Source: CBDFLD01 sp965249005 (GTDB lineage: Bacteria; Acidobacteriota; UBA6911). From it: 64,000 nt of DNA. The stretch spans positions 806,001-870,000 of the forward strand of contig CBDFLD010000022.1 of the NCBI GenBank assembly GCA_965249005.1, in the 5' to 3' direction. Of the stretch, positions 16,960 through 26,005 are shown one piece after another (the stretch's first letter is position 1; each line of letters opens with the position of its first letter). Position numbers and translations under genes: made by a program. The notes under the pieces were generated by a model. It saw only the letters and a list, made by a program, of their open reading frames with translations, was not told where the DNA came from and did not search any database.

Positions 16960-18588
16960 CTACTCGATGACGTTGACCAGGAGGTGCGATGGGTGAGCCG
17001 AATCGTGATACACCGTATTGCGGGCCACCTCGCCCGACTCACCGGAAAGCCAGTGCCAGTGATCTTCACCGTTGTTGGCGTTGCCCTCGAAACGCGGATA
17101 GTTGTTCGAACCGATCGCGACGCGGATCTTATGTCCGCGGTTGAACACGTAGCTCGTCGGCCAAAGATCGATCGTGTAGGCGTAGACCTTGTCCTTCTCC
17201 GGGAGCCTCGCTTCCTCGAAACCCTCCCGAAATCTCGCGCGGACGATCCCTTCGGCAATCAGAATGGAGCGCCCATCCGGATAGACGTCCGTCAGTCTCG
17301 CCAAAAAATCGGTGTCGACGGCTTTGGTGGAGGCCCAGACTTTGACATGGGCATCTCCGGTCACTTCAACAGGTTCAGACAACTCCGGGGTTGTAAATAC
17401 CAACAGATCCGGGCGTCCTTCCAAAAACGCCTGGTCGGTCGGTTCCTCGAGCTCGTGGCCTCCACCCCGTCCCAGAAGCGGCCTGTAAGGGCTCGAGGCG
17501 TACGACCGTGGTTTGGCTCGGGTGGAACCAGCGGGACGTTCTGTGCTCAGCAACCCCTCTGCTCTCAGGTAGTACTGGGTCCGGGTTCCGGGGATCGGCC
17601 AGGTATCGGCAGTCCTCCATTCGTTTCCAGGAGCGTCGGGATCATCCACGTCCCCCATCACGTAGTACTCGACCGCCGGGAGGCTGGTCCCACCTGCTTC
17701 ACCTCTGAGATACGGGCCCAACCAGCCCAAGATTCGAGCGCGCAGGTCGATCAAGGAATTTGCAGGAAACTCGAGGTCTCCCTGCCGTCTTCGCGACAAC
17801 GTCGGGTGGGTCCAGGGTCCGATCAAAAGCTTTTGCTGCCCCTGTGAACGCTGTTGCCCGTTGGCCTGGAGAGCAACGAAAGTCTCGATCGTCCCCTTCC
17901 GGTACTGATCGAACCAGCCGGTCACATGAAACCCCGGGACGTTGGCCTCGCTGTATCGAAGCCGAGCGTCCAGTGGGCGCCAAAAATCATCATAGCGGGA
18001 GTGCTCCTGGTAGGTGGCCAAACTATCCGGGGCAAACTGCGTGAGCCATTTGTGCCATTCGAAGTAGCGGAACACTCCGCCCTGATAAGCCGCGTGCCCA
18101 TAGATACTGGCCGGGGCAAATCCACACACCATGGCCGCTTGATGGGGGGATCCGGCACCGGCCAGTTGGTACTGCACAAAGCCATCCAACTCCGCTCCGT
18201 ATGTGGCAATCTTTCCGTTGCACCAATCTTGCGAAGCTATCCATGCCAGTGTGTCCACCCCATCTTCGGCCTCATGCGCGAGAATCGGAGGTTCGCCCCC
18301 GGAACGATGCAGTCCCCGAATGTGCTGCATCACGAACGTATAGCCGTCGTCGATGAAGTGTTGGATCCGCTCCTGCGACGGCGAAACAGCGCTTCGCTGC
18401 ACAACCGCGGGCCACCCACCATTCGGCATCGGTGTGTTCGGAAAGAAGACGTGCGCCGCCAGACGCGTGCCGTCCCGCATAGCGATCATGACTTCACGGG
18501 TCTCACCCGGTGAAGGCACGTCGCCAGCCTGGCAACTTAGCTGGACCGAAGCCATAAACAATAGAGAAGCCCAACAGCGTCTGGTCAT
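16960..18588 (-). CDS. CocE/NonD-family hydrolase lacking the nucleophile Ser
   Basis: The 542-residue protein has the CocE/X-Pro dipeptidyl-peptidase layout: N-terminal signal ending near QLSC, MRDGTRLAAHVFFPN, VMQHIRGLHRSGGE, hydrolase core, GPWTHP and a C-terminal jelly-roll (VKVWASTKAVDTDFLARLTDVYPDG). In active members the nucleophile lies in a GxSYxG elbow. Here the same place reads TYGAELDGF, with GAG (Glu) in place of the Ser codon. It is therefore probably inactive as a classical hydrolase or has changed chemistry. GGAGGA precedes the ATG by 8 bases. It belongs to the minus-strand run with the S9 peptidase. Confidence 0.85.
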   Translation of the reverse strand: MTRRCWASLLFMASVQLSCQAGDVPSPGETREVMIAMRDGTRLAAHVFFPNTPMPNGGWPAVVQRSAVSPSQERIQHFIDDGYTFVMQHIRGLHRSGGEPPILAHEAEDGVDTLAWIASQDWCNGKIATYGAELDGFVQYQLAGAGSPHQAAMVCGFAPASIYGHAAYQGGVFRYFEWHKWLTQFAPDSLATYQEHSRYDDFWRPLDARLRYSEANVPGFHVTGWFDQYRKGTIETFVALQANGQQRSQGQQKLLIGPWTHPTLSRRRQGDLEFPANSLIDLRARILGWLGPYLRGEAGGTSLPAVEYYVMGDVDDPDAPGNEWRTADTWPIPGTRTQYYLRAEGLLSTERPAGSTRAKPRSYASSPYRPLLGRGGGHELEEPTDQAFLEGRPDLLVFTTPELSEPVEVTGDAHVKVWASTKAVDTDFLARLTDVYPDGRSILIAEGIVRARFREGFEEARLPEKDKVYAYTIDLWPTSYVFNRGHKIRVAIGSNNYPRFEGNANNGEDHWHWLSGESGEVARNTVYHDSAHPSHLLVNVIE

Positions 18589-18659
18589 CGGAGTTGTCCT
18601 CCAGTTTTAGCCTTCAGCTTTCGGGAATCTCTGGCGGGAGGCTCCCGGCGGTTGCGCAT

Positions 18660-19901
18660 CTACTCACCGTGGTCGAAGGACTTTTTCAGCTGGATCTGTC
18701 TTTCGGCCTTTTGATACCAGCCCTCAGGCGCGTAGTCGCTCGTGTGGAGATAACATTGCACCTTCACACTGTTGCTACCGTCTACAAATGTAAGGACGCG
18801 GCTCATCGAGATCCTTTTGATCGAATGGTAAACCGTCAGCGCTCCGCAGTTGACGAAGGTCACCCCCCACTTCCGCTCGATGTGTGACTTTCCCCCGTAC
18901 GTGTCGTCGGGATTCGAATGGGTGTGCCCTCCCAGCCAGAGATCGATGGCTCCGGGATTTTTCTCGAGGTAGCTCTCGAATTTGCCGGCATGCGGAAGAT
19001 CCCCAACGAAATAGAGGAAAGACGCCCCTCGGGGAGCCCCGTCCCGATTGTAGCCGTGATAGAGGCCCTCGATTCCTTCGTCCAGCCCGGACGCCACGGT
19101 TGTGTGCTCCAGCATATGATGGTGTCCCGTGATGATGATCTTGTCGCGATGACGCTCGACCATTTCCTTCCACCACTGAAACGTCGCGTCGGTCACCTTT
19201 CCGGCCGGATAGCCGCCTCGGGGGCGTCCTCGGAAGGCATTATTGTCGCTCGGGTCGGGCGCGGTTCTCCCGCTGGGGGGCGGGCCGTCATTTCGGTCAC
19301 TCATCATCAGGAACAAGATGTTGCCGACCTGAACCGAATACCGCTCCCAGGTTCCCTCTACCGGAAACGGGCGGCGGGCGTTATCGACCCCCGACACTTC
19401 GGTGTGGGCGCCCGGCGGATCCATCCAGGTCCGAAACCACCAGTGGTCCGGGCTCGCGTCGTGATTGCCCGCGAGGAAGTAAAAGTCTTCTCGTCGATGC
19501 TTTTGACTTGCTGCCAGCTGCCTCCTGGCTTTCACGCCGTCGATCTTCTCCGGAAATCCTCCACCTCCCGCAAGGTCTCCCAGATGCAGCATGATGTTCC
19601 AGTCGAACGCCGGCCCTCCCTCATCGCCTCCCTGCTCACTGTCGGTGATGGCATCCACCAGGCTCTTTCGCCCCCGCGCTTCATCGACATCGATATGGGC
19701 GTCAGCCGTGGCCCAGAGGACAAAACGCTTGGGCTGCTCTTGCTCCGGGGTGACCCTTACGGTCGCTGCCTCGCCTGCCTCATCGCTAGTGTTTTTCGTG
19801 GGCAGAGCCTGTCCGTCTTGGCAGGCCGAATTTACCAGGCATGCGATCAGTACCGCTGCGATCTGCACAACGGAGCGAACGGGAATCTGCCAATCGTACA
19901 T
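18660..19901 (-). CDS. Calcineurin-like metallophosphoesterase lipoprotein
   Basis: A lipoprotein signal ends at LVNSAC. The metallophosphoesterase motifs follow in order: ADAHID (D-x-H), LHLGDLAGGG, AGNHD, GHHH and GGHTH, which bind two metal ions. The protein would hydrolyse phosphoesters at the membrane surface; the substrate is unknown. At 413 residues it is within the usual size. It sits between the MmcQ/YjbR gene (20 bp upstream) and the CocE-like gene (71 bp downstream). Confidence 0.87.
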   Translation of the reverse strand: MYDWQIPVRSVVQIAAVLIACLVNSACQDGQALPTKNTSDEAGEAATVRVTPEQEQPKRFVLWATADAHIDVDEARGRKSLVDAITDSEQGGDEGGPAFDWNIMLHLGDLAGGGGFPEKIDGVKARRQLAASQKHRREDFYFLAGNHDASPDHWWFRTWMDPPGAHTEVSGVDNARRPFPVEGTWERYSVQVGNILFLMMSDRNDGPPPSGRTAPDPSDNNAFRGRPRGGYPAGKVTDATFQWWKEMVERHRDKIIITGHHHMLEHTTVASGLDEGIEGLYHGYNRDGAPRGASFLYFVGDLPHAGKFESYLEKNPGAIDLWLGGHTHSNPDDTYGGKSHIERKWGVTFVNCGALTVYHSIKRISMSRVLTFVDGSNSVKVQCYLHTSDYAPEGWYQKAERQIQLKKSFDHGE

Positions 19902-19921
19902 TTGTTCTCCTTACCTCAGGC

Positions 19922-20320
19922 TCATTTCCGGGTTCGAGTTCTCGCGCGCGCCGCTTTTTTCGGATTCCGTGATTCGAGAGTTGCCTGAGTTTTCTTGGGA
20001 AGCTTCGCTACAACGAGCTCATAAGATTGGCGAATGAGCCGCACGATTTCGTCGGAGCTGAGATCGCAAGCGCCGGGATCGATTTGAACCCAGTGGGCCC
20101 TGGCGAGATACGGAGCCGGGGCGATGCCCGACTGCTCCGTCAGCTCATGGAACGTTTCCTCGGGGCATTTGAGAGAGTACCGACTTTCGGGCTCGATTCC
20201 CATACAGACAAACATCTTGCCCGCAACCTTGAACAGAAGATCGTCACCCCATTGAATCTCCTCGGTCGAGCCGGGCAGCAACAGGCAGATTGCGCGAATC
20301 TCTTCGGAGTTCACGGTCAC
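19922..20320 (-). CDS. MmcQ/YjbR-family protein
   Basis: The 132-residue protein matches the small MmcQ/YjbR fold (CyaY-like), with LPGSTEEIQWGDDLLFKVAGKMF near the start, an ARAHWVQID motif in the second half and a basic tail (KKAARARTRTRK). Members are described as DNA-binding proteins of unclear role. Its ATG overlaps the TGA of the upstream M48 protease gene by 4 bases, which indicates translational coupling. Confidence 0.85.
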   Translation of the reverse strand: MTVNSEEIRAICLLLPGSTEEIQWGDDLLFKVAGKMFVCMGIEPESRYSLKCPEETFHELTEQSGIAPAPYLARAHWVQIDPGACDLSSDEIVRLIRQSYELVVAKLPKKTQATLESRNPKKAARARTRTRK

Positions 20321-21756
20321 CTCGCGCCGGCGCGAACGACCTTGACCAGCGTGCCAGCTCGAAGCGCCTCATCGGGTCCTCGCCGGTTCAATGCGACGAG
20401 AGCGTCGAGATCCAGCCGCGGGTTGGGGTAGCGCCGGCTCAGCGAGCGCAAGCTCTCTCCGCTTCGGGCGGTGTGCAGACGGACTCGATCCGGCTGGACC
20501 GACAGCAAACTCCGGTCCTTCAGCTCGCGGAAGCTCGTCAGCACGCCTTCGATCTTACTGGATTGACCCTGGAAGTCAGCTGCGCCTCCGACGAACTGGT
20601 ACAGCCGATCGCGATACAAGACAAAAGCCGCCATCACACGCTGGTTCCCTTCCGGGCCGCTCAACTGATAGAGGGCAACGAAAGATGAATTTCCATGAAT
20701 CCGCCGCATACCTCCCTGCACCAACTCGACTCCCTCCTGGCCGGCCAGTTTTCGTGCGTGCTCCTCAGGCGAGGCTCCGGACACCAGGCTCAACTGAGCT
20801 CCCGCTTGACCATTCGGCTCAGAAAAGATCACGGCGTTCTTGGTGTTCTGGACTCGCCATGACGGAGGATAGGTGATCTGAAACTCCAGGTCCGGATGCA
20901 AGAAACGACCGTCGCGAGTGTATCCCTCGCGCGGGTTTGCTCCAAAGACAAGGCCGTCGAGGTGCTGGACATACTCTCGAGGGCGAACCTTGTAATCGCC
21001 TCCCGCAGCCATGACCTCATCCGCCATCCGGCGCGTCGCTGCGATTCGATCCTGAGGTGCGGGATGAGAGGAGAGCCAGTTGGGCAGCACCTGCCCACTC
21101 TCCTCTCTCATCCTTTCGAAAACCTGAAAGAAATGGCTCAGCTCCCGCGCATCATACCCGAGAGACACCATGTACTCGACCCCGAGCCGGTCTGCCTGGC
21201 GCTCGGCGTCTCGACCATGCTTCAAAAAAAGCAAACTGGTCCCCATCTGGGCCAGGTCACTCATACTTCGAAAGGTATCCGAAAAGACGGCTCCGAGCCC
21301 GATACCCAGCCCCAGAAGTTGAGCCCTGGATACCTGTTCTACTCCATGCCGCGCTGTGACGTGGCCGATCTCATGTCCCAGAACCCCCACCAACTCCGCT
21401 TCGCTGTTCATGTAGGCCAGGATTTCCCGCGTTACGTAAATATATCCACCGGGAAGAGCAAAGGCGTTGACTACTGGGGCGTCGACCACCCTGAAATGCC
21501 ACTCGAGAGCGGGCCGATGAGAGATGCCCGCAAGCTCCCGGCCCAGACGTTCGACGTAGCTCTGAAGTTGCTCGTTCTCGAGCTCGCCGAACTCGGACAA
21601 GACTGCCGGATGCGAATCTCTCCCCATTGCAATCTCCTGGCCTTCGGAGACGAGGACGAGTTGGCGTTTTCCTGTGACTGGATTCTTGGCACACTGCATG
21701 ACAAACAGGAGGAGGAAAATGAGAAGTGCAATGGGCCGCATTGGCTGGCTAGTCAT
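20317..21756 (-). CDS. M48-family zinc metalloprotease lipoprotein with C-terminal repeat domain
   Basis: After a hydrophobic N-terminus (LLIFLLLFVMQCAKNPVTGKRQ) the zinc site HEIGH lies in GVLGHEIGHVTARHG, with the third ligand Glu downstream in EAELVGV/ERQADRLG patterns. This matches BepA/YfgC-type proteases that act on outer-membrane proteins. The last 60 residues (LHTARSGESLRSLSRRY to AGTLVKVV) resemble a LysM-type or peptidoglycan-binding repeat. 479 residues is normal for family members with such an extension. Confidence 0.88.
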   Translation of the reverse strand: MTSQPMRPIALLIFLLLFVMQCAKNPVTGKRQLVLVSEGQEIAMGRDSHPAVLSEFGELENEQLQSYVERLGRELAGISHRPALEWHFRVVDAPVVNAFALPGGYIYVTREILAYMNSEAELVGVLGHEIGHVTARHGVEQVSRAQLLGLGIGLGAVFSDTFRSMSDLAQMGTSLLFLKHGRDAERQADRLGVEYMVSLGYDARELSHFFQVFERMREESGQVLPNWLSSHPAPQDRIAATRRMADEVMAAGGDYKVRPREYVQHLDGLVFGANPREGYTRDGRFLHPDLEFQITYPPSWRVQNTKNAVIFSEPNGQAGAQLSLVSGASPEEHARKLAGQEGVELVQGGMRRIHGNSSFVALYQLSGPEGNQRVMAAFVLYRDRLYQFVGGAADFQGQSSKIEGVLTSFRELKDRSLLSVQPDRVRLHTARSGESLRSLSRRYPNPRLDLDALVALNRRGPDEALRAGTLVKVVRAGAR

Positions 21757-22074
21757 AGGGGGACTCCGGTTGAAGTCTCAAACGAAAGAAATCAGTCGTC
21801 AGAGCTCTTGAATCGAAAAGCATGTCTCAACGTACGTTCCTTTCCATCTGGGTACCAGCCTTCGGGTATCACCCGTGCGCAGGTTATCTACAAGACAGAC
21901 TCCTGAATTGGCGGCACGCGGAAAGCTCCTCGCCAACGGTGGTCATCAAAGAGACACGTTGCCTAGCTACGATATCGAATTCTATTGCAGCACAAAAGGG
22001 AAGAATTGTCTCGCCGGCGGGCGATCAGGAACGGGCGGGCAGACTGCCACCGTCGGGTGACGCCGACTCGGGCA
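21757..22074. other. Non-coding gap
   Basis: About 320 bases between two minus-strand genes. It must hold the promoter of the M48 protease gene. I find no convincing gene, hairpin or repeat here. Confidence 0.5.
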
Positions 22075-22764
22075 TCAGAGGCGACGAGCAATCGGCATAG
22101 TGATTGCGAAGGTGACAACCACAAGTGTCGCCATGAGACCGAGCGTTAAAAAGAGATTGGCGGCAGCCCTTCGCAAGGTAAAATGCTGCGCGACTTGGAG
22201 GCCCTTTACGAGTAGAAACAGCAAGTATACCCCCAAGAGCAGGTAGCCGATGAAATGTGAGGGAATCGTCAAACGCTCACCCAGCGCAAGCGAACCGAAG
22301 TTGGTTCGTTCCTGCAGAAGGACTCCAACGGCGAAAAAAAGGAGCCCCAAGGTTCCCGGGATCCCGGCCCAAGCCACCACCGCGAGCATCTCGCCGCGAA
22401 AGGATCGGCCGCCGACCCACAGCCCCGTCCAGCTGATCAGTTCTGCCGCAACATAGACCGTGACCAGACCGAACAGTGGCCCGAGCGTCAAACCTACAAG
22501 CCATTGTATGATGGACGGGAGTCCAAGGCCCAGATTGGTAACTTTGGCTATTTCAAGAACCACCACGGTTCCCAAACAAGCGACAAACTCGAGCGGGACC
22601 GGGATCGTCTTGGATTGGAGGATTCTCTCCATGGTCTGGTAGGGCTCGTACCAGAATGTAAGCCACGCATGACGGTACGGCCCCCGAGCAGACTCCGGGA
22701 GGACCCAAGGATCTATCTCCAACACTACGTTTCGGTTACCTCGGTTACCTCGGTTAACAGACAT
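22075..22764 (-). CDS. Yip1-domain membrane protein
   Basis: The 229-residue protein has a short cytoplasmic N-terminus (PYRHAWLTFWYEPYQTMERIL) and five predicted membrane helices, the pattern of Yip1/DUF1282 proteins (TFWYEPYQTMERIL followed by LGLGLPSIIQWLVGLTLGP). The role is unknown; relatives are integral inner-membrane proteins. The N-terminal NRGNRGNRN is encoded by a 9-bp tandem repeat. Confidence 0.7.
   Translation of the reverse strand: MSVNRGNRGNRNVVLEIDPWVLPESARGPYRHAWLTFWYEPYQTMERILQSKTIPVPLEFVACLGTVVVLEIAKVTNLGLGLPSIIQWLVGLTLGPLFGLVTVYVAAELISWTGLWVGGRSFRGEMLAVVAWAGIPGTLGLLFFAVGVLLQERTNFGSLALGERLTIPSHFIGYLLLGVYLLFLLVKGLQVAQHFTLRRAAANLFLTLGLMATLVVVTFAITMPIARRL
22733..22756. repeat. 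9-bp tandem repeat in a coding start
   Basis: CGGTTACCT occurs at 22733-22741 and 22742-22750, with a partial third unit to 22756. On the minus strand it encodes N-R-G units at residues 4-12 of the Yip1-like protein. A candidate phase-length locus, but the period is in frame, so copy changes would only alter length. Confidence 0.75.
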
Positions 22765-23164
22765 GCCGGGGCTCTCGATGTTCGTCTTCGGGGTCCTTGC
22801 TACCCCCCAGAACGTCCCTTATCCATAATTGAATCATAGGCCTGCATCTAAATCGCCTGGTCTAATCGTTCGGCACGAACGGCGAGACCGGTGCAATCTC
22901 TTTCTCCGGGGCTACGACTGTTAACGGCAAAAACGGGATCGAACTTGAGTAATTTTTGCCGCGCGCGGGGGCCGGGCGCGGGGCCGCTGGACTGGATTCC
23001 GCCTTCAACTTGACTTACTATCCCCTGACGGACGGGTCCAATAGTCGCGTTTTCGCTCTTGTGTGGAGACAGGCAGCCTTTTCGCTGGCTGAAAGCCTAC
23101 TCCCGTCCACCCAAAATCACCGGTAACAGCATTTGCGATCGCTCGACCAATTGGGGACACCAAC
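22765..23164. other. Non-coding gap upstream of the ammonia-lyase gene
   Basis: 400 bases between divergent genes. It contains a very GC-rich patch (22959-22990) and must carry both promoters. I see no clear -35/-10 pair, riboswitch or small gene. Confidence 0.5.
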
Positions 23165-24745
23165 ATGTCAGACAAGGTAGTCATCCGAGGGCAGGACTTA
23201 AACATCGACCAGGTGTATCAGGTCGCTGTAAATGGCGCGACGGTCGCCATGGCTGAAGCGTGCCGGGACCAGGTGGATCGATCCTGCCAGGTGGTACAGT
23301 CCTTGGTTGAGGAAAACAAACCGGTCTATGGTGTCACGACCGGGGTGGGCCCCCTGTGCAATCGACTCCTTCCGACCGACCAGGCCGAGGCGCTGCAGAA
23401 AAACATCGTACGGGCTCTTTCGGCCGGCGTCGGGACTCCACTGTCGGCTCCCCTGGTTCGGGCGTCTATGCTGGTTCGCGCCAACTCCCTGATGCGCGGC
23501 CATTCGGGGATCCGGTGGACAACCCTTCAGACGCTCGTCGACATGATCAACCGACACCTTCATCCCGTGATCCCTGAAACTGGCTCTGTCGGAGCAAGCG
23601 GCGACCTGGCCCAGCTCGGACATATTGCACGGGGTCTCATGGGCGAGGGAAGAGTAGAGTACCAGGGAGCTGTCGTGGATTGCCGCGACGCCATGCGGCA
23701 GGCAGGCATCGAGCCCGTGGTGTTCACCTACAAGGAAGGACTTGCGCTGGTGAACGGCACTTCCTTCATGACGGGCGTCGGTTCGATATGCGCCGTGGAA
23801 GCGGAATACATGGCGACACTCATGGAATTCTGTACCGCGTTTCTCGTGGAGGTCTTCGGCCGCTCACTGGCACCGTTCGATCTGAGAATTCATCAGATCA
23901 AGCCCTTTCCTGGACAACTGCAGGCGGCCAAGAACATCGTGCACTTTGCCAGGAATAGTCGGCTGATTATCGATCCCGAACAACTCGAGAAGCTGCTGGA
24001 GCAACAAAAAGCTCAGAGTAGTACAGAACCGGTTCAATCGAGCGAAGATATTCAGGACCCGTATTCGATTCGCTGCGTGCCTCAAGTTACCGGAGCCGTG
24101 CGAGATCATCTGGTGTTTATCCGCCAAATACTGGAGATCGAGATCAACTCTACCAACGACAACCCTCTGATCTTCGTCGAGGATCGGACGGTCGCCCACG
24201 GCGGGAATTTTCTCGGGCAGCATGTGGCCTTTGTCATGGATACGCTTTCTCTTATCCTCAGCCAGCTGGCCACACTTTGCGAGCGTCAGTTCGCGCGATT
24301 GATCGACGAGAAGTTCAACTTCGACCTCCCTCCGATGTTGATCAGCGGTGAAGCAGGAGTTTCATCCGGATTCATGCCGGTTCAGCTGGTCGCGACTTCC
24401 CTGTCGGCCAACATTCGCGTTCGCGCGGCCCCGGCAAGCATTCAATCGATTCCCACCAACGCCAACAACCAGGACATCGTGACCATGGGCGGCATCGCGG
24501 CGATGAAGAACGTGGCGATCCTCAAAGATCTGAGCCGGCTGATCGCCATACAGCTCTTGGGCCTGTGCCAGGCGGTAGATTTGAAAAAACGAGTCGACGA
24601 CCTGGGAGATGGCACGAGAAGCGTGTACCAGCGGATTCGGGAGCAGATTCCCTTTGTCGACGAGGATCGGTCTATCTCGGACGAGATAGAGGAACTGGCG
24701 ATCCAGCTCAGGGAAAAAAGACTGAACGTGGATCGGTCGTCTTGA
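23165..24745 (+). CDS. MIO-dependent aromatic amino acid ammonia-lyase or aminomutase
   Basis: The 526-residue protein belongs to the HAL/PAL/TAL family. Ala144-Ser145-Gly146 in GSVGASGDLAQL would cyclise to the MIO cofactor; Tyr55 in VYGVTTG is the catalytic Tyr; NGTSF, DPYSIRCVPQ and INSTNDNPL are present. The residue pair that tunes substrate choice is Ser-His in histidine lyases; here it is Ala84-Leu85 (RALSAG), closer to the Phe-Leu of phenylalanine lyases. Phe or a Phe-like substrate is thus more likely than His. No hut genes are nearby. GGGGA precedes the ATG. A SelA-like PLP enzyme follows after 16 bp, so the two are probably co-transcribed. Confidence 0.88.
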   Translation: MSDKVVIRGQDLNIDQVYQVAVNGATVAMAEACRDQVDRSCQVVQSLVEENKPVYGVTTGVGPLCNRLLPTDQAEALQKNIVRALSAGVGTPLSAPLVRASMLVRANSLMRGHSGIRWTTLQTLVDMINRHLHPVIPETGSVGASGDLAQLGHIARGLMGEGRVEYQGAVVDCRDAMRQAGIEPVVFTYKEGLALVNGTSFMTGVGSICAVEAEYMATLMEFCTAFLVEVFGRSLAPFDLRIHQIKPFPGQLQAAKNIVHFARNSRLIIDPEQLEKLLEQQKAQSSTEPVQSSEDIQDPYSIRCVPQVTGAVRDHLVFIRQILEIEINSTNDNPLIFVEDRTVAHGGNFLGQHVAFVMDTLSLILSQLATLCERQFARLIDEKFNFDLPPMLISGEAGVSSGFMPVQLVATSLSANIRVRAAPASIQSIPTNANNQDIVTMGGIAAMKNVAILKDLSRLIAIQLLGLCQAVDLKKRVDDLGDGTRSVYQRIREQIPFVDEDRSISDEIEELAIQLREKRLNVDRSS

Positions 24746-24761
24746 GGAGGATCGAGTCGAG

Positions 24762-25967
24762 GTGATCGGTCGTCGAAATTTCATGGGTCTCATGGGTGTT
24801 CTGTCTGCCGGTTCGTCCGCTGGCTCGGCAAGGCCCCGGCGCAGCTACGGTTCCTCCGTATATCGCAAGCTGGGAGTGCGACCGTTTATCAACGCCGCGG
24901 GACCCTATACTTCTTTGAGCGCCTGTACCATGCCCGGAGAAGTTGTCCGCGCCATGGAAGATGCCGCGAAGAGTCATGTTTCCCTTTCCGAGCTACAGGC
25001 TGCTATCAGCGAGCGCGTCGCTGTGCTTCTGGGTTGCGAGGCCGCTCTGGTTACCGCAGGCTGTGCCGCCGCGTTGACGCATGCCACTGCGGCTTGCGTC
25101 ACCGGAACGGATCCGGAGAAGATCCGCCGGCTGCCCGATACCTCCGGGATGAAGAACGAGGTGATCTTTCAGCGAACGCACCGTTTCAGTTTCGACCACG
25201 CGATACGAACCGTCGGAGTCCAGATCGTAGAAGTGGACACGCGCTCCGAGCTGGAGGCTGCCATCAGCGACCGGACGGCCATGTTGTTCTTCTTGAACTG
25301 GGCCGATTCGCTTGGAGAGATCCATGTTGCAGAATTTGCGCGGATTGCCCGCGACTCCCGAGTCCCTTGCCTCATTGATTGCGCCGCAGACCTCCCGCCC
25401 CGGGAAAATCTTTCCCGATTTACCAGCCTCGGATACGACCTCGTCGCCTTCAGCGGTGGCAAGACTCTGCGCGGCCCTCAATGCTCGGGACTCCTGCTCG
25501 GGAAGAAGGCTCTCATCGAAGCGGCCTTCCTCAATGGATCCCCGCATCCGGACAGCGTGGGGCGCATCGCGAAGGTAGGCAAAGAGGAGATGGTCGGGCT
25601 TCTGACGGCGCTCGAACTTTATCTGGAGTCGGATCACAAGGCAGAATGGGAGCAATACGAGCGGCAAGCGGTTCATATTCAACGCGAACTGTCTCGCATC
25701 CCGGGGGTCACAGCCGGGCGATTCGCACCCGAGACAAGATTCCCAATGCCGAAAGTGAAGATCCGCTGGTCCCCGGATCAGATTCCACTGTCGGCAGCAG
25801 ATATCGTCGGGGACTTGCGCGCGGGAGACCCTCGCATCGAGATCCCGCCCGGAAGCGAAACGCTCGTCCACGAGGTGGAGGTTGCGGTATGGGCCCTGAA
25901 AAATGGAGAAGAGAAGATCGTGGCTCGACGGCTGCGAGAGGCACTGACGAAAAACAGGCAGGCCTGA
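24762..25967 (+). CDS. SelA-like PLP enzyme with Tat-type N-terminus
   Basis: The 401-residue fold-type I PLP protein resembles SelA and the D-glucosaminate-6-phosphate ammonia-lyase group: PFINAAGPYTSLS, VTAGCAAAL, LIDCAAD and the cofactor Lys234 in SGGKTLRGPQCSG. It is not a true selenocysteine synthase: it lacks the SelA N-terminal domain. GTG start with GAGGAGG upstream. The N-terminus (GRRNFMGLMGVLSAGSSAG) has a twin-arginine and a hydrophobic stretch, suggesting export. Probably acts with the ammonia-lyase upstream or the VCBS lipoprotein downstream, substrate unknown. Confidence 0.8.
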   Translation: MIGRRNFMGLMGVLSAGSSAGSARPRRSYGSSVYRKLGVRPFINAAGPYTSLSACTMPGEVVRAMEDAAKSHVSLSELQAAISERVAVLLGCEAALVTAGCAAALTHATAACVTGTDPEKIRRLPDTSGMKNEVIFQRTHRFSFDHAIRTVGVQIVEVDTRSELEAAISDRTAMLFFLNWADSLGEIHVAEFARIARDSRVPCLIDCAADLPPRENLSRFTSLGYDLVAFSGGKTLRGPQCSGLLLGKKALIEAAFLNGSPHPDSVGRIAKVGKEEMVGLLTALELYLESDHKAEWEQYERQAVHIQRELSRIPGVTAGRFAPETRFPMPKVKIRWSPDQIPLSAADIVGDLRAGDPRIEIPPGSETLVHEVEVAVWALKNGEEKIVARRLREALTKNRQA

Positions 25968-25991
25968 TGCACTCAACCCTGATGCACTCAA
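25963..25991. repeat. 15-bp period tandem repeat at a gene junction
   Basis: CCTGATGCACTCAA occurs at 25963-25976 and 25978-25991. It overlaps the TGA stop of the SelA-like gene and creates two alternative ATGs just upstream of the lipoprotein start. Confidence 0.75.
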
Positions 25992-26005
25992 CATTGGAAG
26001 GAACC

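Noticed and set aside
22959..22990. GC-rich patch before the ammonia-lyase gene as a terminator or riboswitch
   Set aside because: It has no clear perfect stem, T-run or known aptamer pattern.
24762..25967. The SelA-like gene as the selenocysteine synthase that would support the candidate selenoprotein
   Set aside because: It has the PLP core but not the SelA N-terminal domain, has a Tat-like start, and belongs with sugar ammonia-lyase-like proteins. It is not evidence for Sec machinery.
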